This document shows, piece after piece, positions 17,287-24,457 of a stretch of DNA of 37,110 bases. The notes under the pieces are model-generated. The model did no database searches. It had not been told where the DNA came from and saw nothing but the letters and a program-made list of their open reading frames with translations. The number at the start of each line of letters is the position of its first letter. Within the stretch, counting starts at the first letter, position 1. This DNA is from Anaerotignum sp. (GTDB taxonomy: Bacteria > Bacillota > Clostridia > Lachnospirales > Anaerotignaceae): NCBI RefSeq assembly GCF_030625865.1, contig NZ_DAOUQB010000028.1:1-37110 (forward strand). The letters run 5' to 3'. Both the position numbers and the translations under genes were made by a program.

Positions 17287-17356
17287 GGGAGCGTTTTCCC
17301 TTGTGCCAAAGCTGTTTTTTTATAAGACACCCTTGTCGCTTGGCGAAAACTCTCCC
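17287..17356. other. Long imperfect hairpin in the 715-base gap before acl
   Basis: Arms 17287-17298 and 17345-17356 pair over 12 positions with one mismatch. Inside, GCCAAAGC (17305-17312) pairs with GCTTGGC (17338-17344). The apical loop is T-rich. No coding frame is supported in 17169-17883, so this may be a small structured RNA or a processing/termination structure. Confidence 0.45.
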
Positions 17357-17498
17357 CTCTCTTTTTCATTTTACCTTTCTCTTTATCTAAACCTAAATTT
17401 TTGAGTATATAAACGAGGCCGCTCCCCTTATAAAATGCATTTTCTCTTATTTTTTCTCCATAAGCTATTGCAAAGAAAGTTGCTTTCTGTTAAAATTT

Positions 17499-17526
17499 GC
17501 ACATAATTTTGAATGAAATTATGTGC
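17499..17526. repeat. Perfect 11-bp stem-loop
   Basis: GCACATAATTT (17499-17509) pairs with AAATTATGTGC (17516-17526) around a six-base loop. No T-run follows. Its role is unknown; it lies about 250 bases upstream of the acl promoter. Confidence 0.5.
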
Positions 17527-17779
17527 ATAAAATTACACTTGCTTTCATTATAAAAAATGGATTCTCTAAGTTGGCTTTTTTCTTCTTTTTTTCATAAAAA
17601 CTCTCCACTTAATTTTTATCTATTATAAGAAAAAAAGACTCTGCTCCATTTTAATATCAGCCATATCCCTTAAAAATAGCCATTTTCAAAGGTTTGACAG
17701 AAATGTTTAAAACCATCCCCTTAGTGGATTGTTCAGCTGTTTTGCTTTTTTATTCTCCAAAAAAAACTTTAATAAACTG

Positions 17780-17810
17780 TTGACTTTCCATTGGCTGTAC
17801 CAGATATACT
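17780..17810 (+). promoter_or_regulatory. MerR-type promoter of acl (19-bp spacer)
   Basis: TTGACT (17780-17785) and TATACT (17805-17810) are both close to consensus but separated by 19 bases. Such over-long spacing is the signature of promoters that need a MerR-family activator to twist the DNA. A MerR-family gene is encoded two genes downstream. TGG-n5-CCA (17792-17802) near the spacer centre is a possible core dyad. Confidence 0.7.
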
Positions 17811-17819
17811 TAAGCCATA

Positions 17820-17838
17820 GTTAAGGAACATACTTAAC
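17820..17838 (+). repeat. Inverted repeat in the acl leader
   Basis: GTTAAG (17820-17825) and CTTAAC (17833-17838) are perfect inverted copies with a seven-base gap, just after the predicted transcription start. A third related CTTAAG lies at 17809-17814. It could be an operator or an mRNA 5' hairpin stabilising the abundant acl message. Confidence 0.45.
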
Positions 17839-17883
17839 GAACCCAATAAACATTATACATAAAATTTAAAGGAGGAATTTTCA

Positions 17884-18318
17884 ATGGTAGGTAAAAAGGT
17901 TGTACATCACTTAATGATGAGCGCAAAAGATGGTCACTATACTGGCAACTTAGTAAACGGCGCCAGAATCGTTAACCAGTGGGGCGATGTTGGTACAGAA
18001 TTGATGGTTTATGTAGATGGCGATATCAGCTTGTTCTTAGGCTACAAAGATATCGAATTTACAGCTCCTGTATACGTTGGTGACTTCATGGAATACCACG
18101 GTTGGATTGAAAAAGTTGGTAACCAGTCCTATACATGTAAATTTGAAGCATGGAAAGTTGCTAAAATGGTTGATATCACAAATCCTCAGGATACACGCGC
18201 AACAGCTTGTGAACCTCCTGTATTGTGTGGTACTGCAACAGGCAGCCTTTACATTGCGAAAAAAGATCAGAGAGGTCCTCAGGAATCTTCTTTCAAGGAT
18301 GCTAAGCACCCTCAGTAA
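17884..18318 (+). CDS. acl: Beta-alanyl-CoA:ammonia lyase
   Basis: The enzyme eliminates ammonia from beta-alanyl-CoA to give acryloyl-CoA in beta-alanine fermentation. The 144-residue sequence is, from memory, very close over its whole length to the two Acl proteins of Clostridium propionicum: start MVGKKVVHHLMMSAKD, then VNGARIVNQWGDVGTELM, DFMEYHGWIEKVGNQSY and TACEPPVLCG. It has the compact hot-dog fold typical of this group. The related 3-aminobutyryl-CoA lyase of lysine fermentation is the alternative, but none of the lysine-pathway genes are nearby. An AAAGGAGG site eight bases before the ATG and a near-consensus promoter point to high expression. In C. propionicum this lyase is reported to become a major soluble protein on beta-alanine. 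Confidence 0.92.
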   Translation: MVGKKVVHHLMMSAKDGHYTGNLVNGARIVNQWGDVGTELMVYVDGDISLFLGYKDIEFTAPVYVGDFMEYHGWIEKVGNQSYTCKFEAWKVAKMVDITNPQDTRATACEPPVLCGTATGSLYIAKKDQRGPQESSFKDAKHPQ

Positions 18319-18342
18319 GTTTTTGACGACTTTTTGGAAGGG

Positions 18343-18358
18343 GCGGATATCTATCCGC
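18343..18358 (+). terminator. Hairpin between acl and the CoA-transferase
   Basis: GCGGATA (18343-18349) pairs with TATCCGC (18352-18358), followed by a T-rich tract interrupted by C. It would end or attenuate transcription after acl and so set different levels for the two enzymes. Confidence 0.6.
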
Positions 18359-18432
18359 TCTTTCTTTTTCACCTAAATTAAAAATTTTTATGCATATTAT
18401 CTATAGTTATGTAAACAGAGAGGATGAAAACC

Positions 18433-19626
18433 ATGAAGAGACCGTTGGAAGGTATTCGTGTACTTGATTTAACACAAGCTTACAGTGGCCCTTTTTGTAC
18501 TATGAATCTTGCTGATCATGGCGCGGAAGTAATCAAAATTGAGCGTCCTGGTTCCGGAGATCAAACAAGAGCCTGGGGACCTATGGAAAACGATTTTAGT
18601 GGCTACTATGCTTATATTAACCGTAATAAAAAAGGCATTACATTAAACCTTGCTTCTGAAGAAGGCAAAAAAATTTTTACAGAGCTGGTTAAAACTGCTG
18701 ATGTAATTTGTGAAAATTATAAAGTTGGCGTACTGGAAAAATTGGGATTTTCCTATGACGTTTTGAAGGAAATTAACCCTCGTATTATTTACGGTTCCAT
18801 TAGTGGGTTCGGCTTAACAGGTGATTTGGCTTCTCGTCCTTGCTATGACATTGTTGCACAAGCTATGAGCGGTATGATGAGTGTAACAGGCTTTGCAGAC
18901 GGTCCCCCTTGCAAAATCGGCCCTTCCGTAGGCGACAGTTATACCGGTGCTTATTTGTGCATGGGTGTTTTAATGGCACTGTATGAAAGAGAAAAAACAG
19001 GTGTTGGCCGTCGTATTGATGTTGCTATGGTCGACACATTATACTCAACCATGGAAAACTTTGTAGTTGAATATACCATTGCCGGAAAACACCCTCATCG
19101 TGCAGGTAATCAGGATCCAAGTATCGCACCCTTTGATTCTTTCCACGCAAAAGATTGTGATTTTGTTATGGGTTGCGGCACAGACAAAATGTTTGCAGGT
19201 CTTTGTAACGCGATGAACAGAGAAGATTTGATTAATGACCCTCGCTTTCTAACAAATTTAGATCGCTGTGATAACTATTTGAAAGACTTGAAACCGATTA
19301 TTGAAGAGTGGACCCAAACAAAAACTGTTGCGGAATTAGAAGAGATCATCTGCGGCCTGTCCATTCCCTTTGGCCCTATTCTTACCATCCCAGAAATTTC
19401 AGACCATTCTTTAATAAAGGAAAGAAATATGCTTTGGGATGTATATCAGCCAGGAATGAACAAAACAATTCGCATCCCCGGTTCTCCCATTAAGATTCAT
19501 GGCGAAGAAGATGTCGCTCAGAAAGGCTCCCCTATCCTTGGTGAAGATAATGCTGCTATATTCAAAGAAGTTTTAGGTCTTTCTGACCAAGAAATCAAAG
19601 AATTGGAAGATAAAAATGTCATCTGA
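18433..19626 (+). CDS. Class III (CaiB/BaiF family) CoA-transferase
   Basis: Class III CoA-transferases move CoA between carboxylic acids through a mixed anhydride on an aspartate. The protein (397 residues) has the family N-terminus IRVLDLTQAYSGPF, then AEVIKIERPGSGD and the catalytic D168 in VGDSYTG. The later GVGRRIDVAMVDT segment is also typical. I choose the ATG at 18433, nine bases after AGAGG; an in-frame ATG at 18424 abuts the site. Placed between acl and its probable regulator, it is the natural candidate for activating beta-alanine using a fermentation acyl-CoA such as propionyl- or acetyl-CoA. That substrate is inferred from context. Family members otherwise act on carnitine, oxalate, bile acids and phenyl-lactate. 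Confidence 0.9.
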   Translation: MKRPLEGIRVLDLTQAYSGPFCTMNLADHGAEVIKIERPGSGDQTRAWGPMENDFSGYYAYINRNKKGITLNLASEEGKKIFTELVKTADVICENYKVGVLEKLGFSYDVLKEINPRIIYGSISGFGLTGDLASRPCYDIVAQAMSGMMSVTGFADGPPCKIGPSVGDSYTGAYLCMGVLMALYEREKTGVGRRIDVAMVDTLYSTMENFVVEYTIAGKHPHRAGNQDPSIAPFDSFHAKDCDFVMGCGTDKMFAGLCNAMNREDLINDPRFLTNLDRCDNYLKDLKPIIEEWTQTKTVAELEEIICGLSIPFGPILTIPEISDHSLIKERNMLWDVYQPGMNKTIRIPGSPIKIHGEEDVAQKGSPILGEDNAAIFKEVLGLSDQEIKELEDKNVI

Positions 19627-19664
19627 TTCGACAAAAAAACAGAGTAGCGAACCACCTTTTTCTG

Positions 19665-19693
19665 TTGAGCCATTTTTGCCGTTGTGGTATACT
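19665..19693 (+). promoter_or_regulatory. Possible separate promoter for the MerR regulator
   Basis: TTGAGC (19665-19670), 17 bases, TATACT (19688-19693), 48 bases before the regulator ATG. Normal spacing suggests constitutive low-level expression, unlike the 19-bp promoters of its likely targets. Confidence 0.45.
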
Positions 19694-19741
19694 GAACAGG
19701 ATAGCTTATATCATGACACAGATGCAAGGAGGGGCGATCAC

Positions 19742-20599
19742 ATGTCCGATGGGAAAAACTACTATTCGATCGGAAAAGTCTCTACACTCTGTAACGTACC
19801 TATTAAAACATTGCGTTATTATGATAAAATTGGTCTTCTCGTTCCGGAATACAGGAAATGTGACAGCAACTATCGCTATTACACCCAGGACCAAATCTTA
19901 ACTTTATTCATCATTCGCAAGTTAAAACATCTTGGCATTCCTCTGAAAGAAATAAGCCAAATTGTTTGCCAAAAAAACGCAACATCTATGGGTACATGCA
20001 TAAAAGAAAGATTGTTTGAGATTAGCAAGATGATAGAATCTCTTAACAACCAGTATGCTGCGGGACAGCTTTTGCTTGACCGTCTGGAAAAAGGGCATAA
20101 TATCCTTGAAACTGAGCAATCTAACTGGGCCACAGAGGGTATACGCGTTGAGGAAATTCCGAATCGCAATGTATTATTCACAAGGCGCATTAAAATGAAT
20201 TATAAAAATAGTGACGTTTCTGTGGATCGATGGTTTGAATTATTTGAAATGGTATCGCAGCATAATTTGCGCATGGTAGGTTCTGTTATTTTAACTTACC
20301 ATAACAATCCGCTGGAGCAATTTTTCAAAACAGATTGTGACTTAGAAATTTGTATCCCCATTGATGAAACCCGAGAAGATTTAAAAGAATTCAAGCAATA
20401 TGGCGGCTTTAAGGCTGTAACTGCTTTACATATCGGTCGAAACGATGAGATAATACAAACCCATATCAAAGCAATTAAATGGCTAAACCAACAAGGCCAT
20501 AGGGTAGCCGGTCCAATCTCAGAAGAATATATTATTTCTCCGGTTGATATTAATAATGAAGAAAATCATATTACCAAAATCATTATACCTATTGGCTAA
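19742..20599 (+). CDS. MerR-family transcriptional activator with C-terminal effector domain
   Basis: From the ATG at 19742 (AGGAGGGG seven to nine bases upstream) the protein has 285 residues. The winged-helix DNA-binding domain (about 6-75) is plain: YYSIGKVSTLCNVPIKTL then RYYDKIGLL and NYRYYTQDQ. A coiled-coil dimerisation helix (about 80-125) follows, then a roughly 155-residue C-terminal domain resembling the GyrI/BmrR-type ligand-binding fold. It lacks the metal-binding cysteines of MerR/CueR. Location and the 19-bp-spaced promoters at 17780 and 20967 suggest that it activates acl and the permease in response to a small molecule, perhaps beta-alanine or a CoA ester (inference). A frame open to 19616 overlaps the CoA-transferase and is rejected. 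Confidence 0.9.
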   Translation: MSDGKNYYSIGKVSTLCNVPIKTLRYYDKIGLLVPEYRKCDSNYRYYTQDQILTLFIIRKLKHLGIPLKEISQIVCQKNATSMGTCIKERLFEISKMIESLNNQYAAGQLLLDRLEKGHNILETEQSNWATEGIRVEEIPNRNVLFTRRIKMNYKNSDVSVDRWFELFEMVSQHNLRMVGSVILTYHNNPLEQFFKTDCDLEICIPIDETREDLKEFKQYGGFKAVTALHIGRNDEIIQTHIKAIKWLNQQGHRVAGPISEEYIISPVDINNEENHITKIIIPIG

Positions 20600-20616
20600 T
20601 TGTTTTGTATTACCAG

Positions 20617-20661
20617 AGGGGACTAACGTGGAATTTTTTTTGCACCTAGTCCCCTTTTTTT
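20617..20661 (+). terminator. Terminator after the MerR gene
   Basis: AGGGGACTA (20617-20625) pairs with TAGTCCCCT (20647-20655), followed by a run of T residues. It separates the regulator from the permease transcription unit. Confidence 0.85.
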
Positions 20662-20843
20662 ATTGCAGTAAATCCATAAAAAAATTCCTCATGAAAACTT
20701 TTCCATTAGAAAAATTCTTGTCCTCTATGAAAATTTGGGAGATTTTCAGACTATATTTTTGCTAATTTTTTTTGTTGATACAATGCCAAAAATACAAAAA
20801 AATGATAGAAATTACGTTATTTCGGATTAATTTTAATATTTTT

Positions 20844-20872
20844 TTTACAATTGTAAATAAATTTAGTATAAT
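20844..20872 (+). promoter_or_regulatory. Vegetative promoter upstream of the permease region
   Basis: TTTACA (20844-20849), 17 bases, perfect TATAAT (20867-20872). It would transcribe the small frame at 20920 and read into the permease leader, in tandem with the 19-bp-spaced promoter at 20967. Confidence 0.65.
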
Positions 20873-20919
20873 TAAACAATAACTTGTAATATTCAAAACA
20901 ATCCTCTAGGAGGAGACTT

Positions 20920-20970
20920 TTGTCTTTAAAAAACTTTTGTTTAAAAAAAAGAAAAAAATATTTCTATTGA
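20920..20970 (+). CDS. Candidate 16-codon basic leader peptide
   Basis: AGGAGG (20908-20913) is placed six bases before a TTG that opens a 16-codon frame, rich in Lys and Phe/Tyr, ending in TGA at 20968-20970. It follows a consensus promoter (20844-20872), and its stop lies inside the -35 box of the next promoter. The AGGAGG also forms the right arm of CCTC-TAG-GAGG (20903-20913). The strong site and spacing are what supports it; there is no homology evidence and the start is not ATG. Confidence 0.3.
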   Translation: MSLKNFCLKKRKKYFY

Positions 20971-20997
20971 CTATACCTTAAGTGGATGCACTATATT
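20967..20997 (+). promoter_or_regulatory. MerR-type promoter of the permease (19-bp spacer)
   Basis: TTGACT (20967-20972) and TATATT (20992-20997) are separated by 19 bases, the same -35 and spacing as the acl promoter. CTTAAG (20977-20982) in the spacer recurs in the acl leader. Confidence 0.65.
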
Positions 20998-20999
20998 GA

Positions 21000-21327
21000 A
21001 AGGGAGTTATAGAATACCACCAAAAATATTTTTATTTACCAAATAAATTTATTTAGTTTTATTGGTTTTATTAAAAAATTCATTATCCGCGGATGAATCA
21101 AGGTGAAATTCTATAAAAAGCAGACCTACATCGGGGATTGTTTTAGCGAAAGGGTATGGATCTGTTTTCCTAATCTAAATTCCTTCGTCTCTTTAAGTTA
21201 CAAAGCCTTGAGAATTGATCAAGGTTCTCTAGGTGATGAAAATATTTTCAAAAATTCTTTAAATCGCAATAATAAGTTATGTTTTCTATGATTGTAAAGT
21301 ATGAATGAATCTAGGGAGGTAATGCTT
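21000..21327 (+). other. Long untranslated leader of the permease mRNA
   Basis: About 320 bases lie between the promoter and the permease ATG. Two mutually exclusive stems are visible: CCTTGA (21206-21211) with TCAAGG (21219-21224), and GAGAA (21210-21214) with TTCTC (21225-21229). I recognise no known riboswitch. A 62-codon frame at 21103-21291 lacks a good ribosome binding site. Confidence 0.4.
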
Positions 21328-22767
21328 ATGTCGAAAAACCAACAGCAAGAAGGTACGTTTAAAAAGGACTTACGAAAAATTGATATTTGGTCATTGGCGT
21401 TAGGAGCAATCATAGGATGGGGCTGTTTCGTAATGCCCGGTACATCCTTCCTGCCAAAAGCCGGCCCTTTGGGTTCCATTTTAGGCTTGATGCTTGGCGC
21501 AATTATTATGTGCATTATCTGTATTAGTTATGGTTATATGATTCGAAAATTTCCTCTTTCCGGCGGTGAATTTGTCTACGCCGACACTGCTTTTGGTAAA
21601 AAACATGCTTTTGTCTGCGGCTGGTTCATTGTACTGGCATATTGGTCGCTGATTCCTTTGAACTCTACCGCATTGGCTATGATTTCTCGTTATATCTTAC
21701 CAGGTTCCCCTTTGCAATTTGGTTACCTCTACACCATTGCTGGGTGGGATGTATACCTTGGGGAAATTCTTCTGGCTTACGCATTCATTATTGGTTTAGG
21801 CATTGTAAATATGCGTGGTATTAAAAGTGCTGGTTGGTTCCAAACTCTCGTCGCCGTTTCCTTATTTGCTTCTGTATTATTTGCTTTAATTGGCGTATTA
21901 ATGACAAAACCTGATTTGGGCAACTTAAAGCCCCTATTTTTAGGAGGACAATCAAAGTTTACCTCCATTCTTGCAGTATTGGCTTTTGCCCCTTATTGTT
22001 TTGTGGGTTTTGACTGTATCCCGCAGGCGGCCGAAGAATACAGCTTCTCACATAAAGCAGCATTAGGCCTCATGGTCGCTGCAATTTTGGTTGGTGGTGC
22101 TATCTATTGCGTAGTTGTATTTATTACATCAGTTATCAATCCTTGGCAGCCTATGCTGGCATCCAACCCCGACTGGGCAACGGGCGAAATGGTTATGAAG
22201 TCCATCGGGTACATCGGTGTTATCTTTATTGGTATCGCAATGCTTTGTGCAGTTGTTGCAAGTATGAACGGTTTCTATATTGCTTCCAGCCGTCTTCTGT
22301 ACTCTATGGCTTACGCAGATGCCTTACCCCAAAAATTTGCTCACTTAACACCACAGGGCACACCGAAAAACGGCATCTTCTTCATGATGATTCTGGCGTT
22401 GATTGCCCCTTGGTTCGGTCGTCAGGTATTAGCTTGGATTGTTGATATGACTTGTGTTGGTGCCGCTATGGGCTTCACCTATACATGCGCATCTGCCACA
22501 AAAGTTGCAAAAAGAGATGGTGACAAAACGCAAATGTGGATTAGTGCTTTAGGTGTTGCAGTTGCCTCCATCTTTTTAATAATCACTTTCGTCCCCGGTA
22601 TGCCTGGTTTCTTATCCAAACCATCCTTTATTATCTTAGGTGTCTGGACAGCTCTGGGAATTATTTTCTACTTCTCCATTAGACAACGTTATATTTATGG
22701 TAAATGGAAAGGTGTTTCTGTAGAACAAATTTTATACGCAAAAATGAAAGATGATGGAAAAATATAA
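21328..22767 (+). CDS. APC-superfamily amino acid permease
   Basis: The protein (479 residues) is a polytopic membrane protein with about 12 hydrophobic segments. The APC signature in helix 1, LALGAIIGWGCFVMPGT, contains the substrate-binding G-rich turn. The helix 6 region (AFAPYCFVGFDCIPQAAEE) is also typical of amino acid/polyamine/organocation carriers. GGGAGG is eight bases before the ATG at 21328; in-frame ATG codons at 21301 and 21322 are poorly placed. It closes the acl module and has a 19-bp-spaced promoter like that of acl, so I infer that it imports beta-alanine or a related amino acid by symport. Substrate specificity cannot be read from the sequence. Confidence 0.88.
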   Translation: MSKNQQQEGTFKKDLRKIDIWSLALGAIIGWGCFVMPGTSFLPKAGPLGSILGLMLGAIIMCIICISYGYMIRKFPLSGGEFVYADTAFGKKHAFVCGWFIVLAYWSLIPLNSTALAMISRYILPGSPLQFGYLYTIAGWDVYLGEILLAYAFIIGLGIVNMRGIKSAGWFQTLVAVSLFASVLFALIGVLMTKPDLGNLKPLFLGGQSKFTSILAVLAFAPYCFVGFDCIPQAAEEYSFSHKAALGLMVAAILVGGAIYCVVVFITSVINPWQPMLASNPDWATGEMVMKSIGYIGVIFIGIAMLCAVVASMNGFYIASSRLLYSMAYADALPQKFAHLTPQGTPKNGIFFMMILALIAPWFGRQVLAWIVDMTCVGAAMGFTYTCASATKVAKRDGDKTQMWISALGVAVASIFLIITFVPGMPGFLSKPSFIILGVWTALGIIFYFSIRQRYIYGKWKGVSVEQILYAKMKDDGKI

Positions 22768-22817
22768 TCTCATCATTTAAATTAGCCCCTCATAATTAAT
22801 TTCTAATCATTTAAAAA

Positions 22818-23081
22818 GCGCCATCCCTAATGGATGGCGCCCAGACTTTCGAAAAACCTATTTAAAAAACGGAAGGGCTTGGGAAACGAAGAATTTCCCA
22901 ACTAGAACCCGCAGGATAAGCTTTGCCCATCCGAGGAAAATAGGGCGTTTCAAGACCTTTTGGTTGCAGGAACACATCTATTTGTCCTCTGCTGACTTGA
23001 AAAAAGCTTGAAGGAACTGAGCTTTTTTCAAAGGACGTCGACTTTATCGACACCCTGAGCGCCATCCCTAATGGGTGGCGC
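22818..23081. repeat. Structured element bounded by two near-identical 23-bp hairpins
   Basis: The hairpin GCGCCATCC-ctaat-GGATGGCGC (22818-22840) recurs at 23059-23081 with one base changed, in the same orientation. Between them are further stems: TTGGGAAA/TTTCCCAA (22879-22886, 22894-22901), a 12-bp stem (22997-23008 with 23020-23031) and GTCGA/TCGAC (23037-23041, 23047-23051). On the minus strand the left hairpin is followed by TTTTT, a terminator; on the plus strand the right one is followed by ATTTTAATATT. The element could be an interspersed repeat, a small RNA read on the minus strand, or paired terminators between convergent genes. It is more GC-rich than its flanks. A 73-codon minus frame (22862-23083) fills it but has no clear ribosome binding site. 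Confidence 0.6.
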
Positions 23082-23188
23082 ATTTTAATATTATGAAATA
23101 AAAGCAGGGGATTATTTTTCGATAAAAGTTAGTTCGTAAACGAACCCGAACATCTTCATTCTAATGTTGGCTCCCATAAAAATAAATT

Positions 23189-24457
23189 TTATTCTACATC
23201 CATTTCGGTCTGAGTTTGTAAGCTATCTCTTGTTTCCTCAATAATGCTTTTCATTGTTTCCTTATCAAGGGCACTCACTACATAGCCATAGATTGCTCCA
23301 TTCTCATCAATCATAAACGTGGTAGGAAAAGCACTGATACCATATTGTTGGAAAATATCATGATTTTCGTCCATAACAACAGGGAAGGTATAGTTATTCT
23401 CCTCCAGAAATTCAATCACTTCATCTTTGTTACCCTCTCTTCCGAGATTAGGCGCTGCTACACCAAGTATAATAACATCTTCCTTATTTAAACCATATTC
23501 CTGATAAATTTCCTGAATATGAGGCATTTCCCCCCGGCAAGGTGGGCACCAAGTTGCCCAGAAATTTAGAAAAACCGTTTTACCTTTATATTCCGAAAGG
23601 GTGTGGCTATTCCCAAACTGATCTGTCAGTTCAAAGTCGGGTGCTGGTATGACCTCAGGTTCTTGTGGTGCAGGTTCTTCTGGTGCAGGTTCCGTAGGCT
23701 GATTTTCCTCAACAGCTACTGTATTATCACTACGGGACAAATAGTTTGTAAATCCATTCATCTTACCGGTAAAAGTCATAATACCCATAATAATCATTAA
23801 TACTGCACCAATTTTTACAGTATAACGCACGACAGATTGATATTTCTTGAAAAAGCTTAGAACACTACGCGTAAATAATCCCACCACTAAAAAGGGTAAA
23901 ACAAACCCAAGGGTAAAGACACCAATAAGGGCAAAACCTGCTCCGGAGGAGCCTGTTGACCCAGCCATAAGTAAAACACTGCCTAAAACCGGTCCCACGC
24001 AGGGCGTCCAAGCAAAGCTAAAAGTGAACCCCAAAAGCAAAGCAGGAAAAGGACCCATTGCCCACTGATCAAGACGTAAAGAGAGGCGATGCTCCTTTTC
24101 GAATGTATCCGAATGTCCGAAAACACCAAATTGATAAAGCCCGAAAAACACCATAATAATGCCGCTGATTTTCGCAAACATTAAGCGGTTATTATTAAAA
24201 AATTGACCAAAAGATGTCACTCCAAAACCCAAGGCAAAAAAGGCAAAACTTATGCCTATCGCAAAGAAAATAGTATTTACCATAACCTGTCTTCTTGGAT
24301 ACTCAATTGTTCCATCAGTGGAAACCGATTTTGTACCTCCTGATAAATAACTGATATAAAGGGGAACCAAGGGCAAAATACAAGGAGAAAAAAAGCTAAT
24401 CATTCCTTGTAAAAATACTGTAAGAATGGGAATGCTTGTTTCTGCGGAAAAACCCAT
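23189..24457 (-). CDS. CcdA-thioredoxin (TlpA/ResA-like) fusion protein
   Basis: Residues 1-235 form a CcdA/DsbD-beta membrane domain with about six helices and the redox cysteines C26 (SPCILPLVP) and C153 (TPCVGP). A Pro/Glu-rich linker (about 250-272) leads to an extracytoplasmic thioredoxin-like domain (273-422) with the active site WCPPC at 303-307 and the cis-Pro in FPTTF. The fusion should carry electrons from cytosolic thioredoxin across the membrane to reduce extracellular disulphides or peroxides. AGGAG precedes the ATG by seven bases. No cytochrome c genes are nearby, so a general thiol-redox role is more likely than haem ligation. Confidence 0.92.
   Translation of the reverse strand: MGFSAETSIPILTVFLQGMISFFSPCILPLVPLYISYLSGGTKSVSTDGTIEYPRRQVMVNTIFFAIGISFAFFALGFGVTSFGQFFNNNRLMFAKISGIIMVFFGLYQFGVFGHSDTFEKEHRLSLRLDQWAMGPFPALLLGFTFSFAWTPCVGPVLGSVLLMAGSTGSSGAGFALIGVFTLGFVLPFLVVGLFTRSVLSFFKKYQSVVRYTVKIGAVLMIIMGIMTFTGKMNGFTNYLSRSDNTVAVEENQPTEPAPEEPAPQEPEVIPAPDFELTDQFGNSHTLSEYKGKTVFLNFWATWCPPCRGEMPHIQEIYQEYGLNKEDVIILGVAAPNLGREGNKDEVIEFLEENNYTFPVVMDENHDIFQQYGISAFPTTFMIDENGAIYGYVVSALDKETMKSIIEETRDSLQTQTEMDVE

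Noticed and set aside
19616-19741. 42-residue N-terminal extension of the MerR regulator
   Set aside because: Overlaps the CoA-transferase end and spans a promoter; the HTH begins just after the ATG at 19742, which has AGGAGGGG upstream.
21103-21291. 62-codon frame in the permease leader
   Set aside because: No convincing ribosome binding site and unremarkable composition; more likely leader RNA.
22862-23083. 73-codon minus-strand frame inside the hairpin-bounded element
   Set aside because: It starts within the right terminal hairpin and lacks a ribosome binding site; the dense stems explain the sequence better than coding does.
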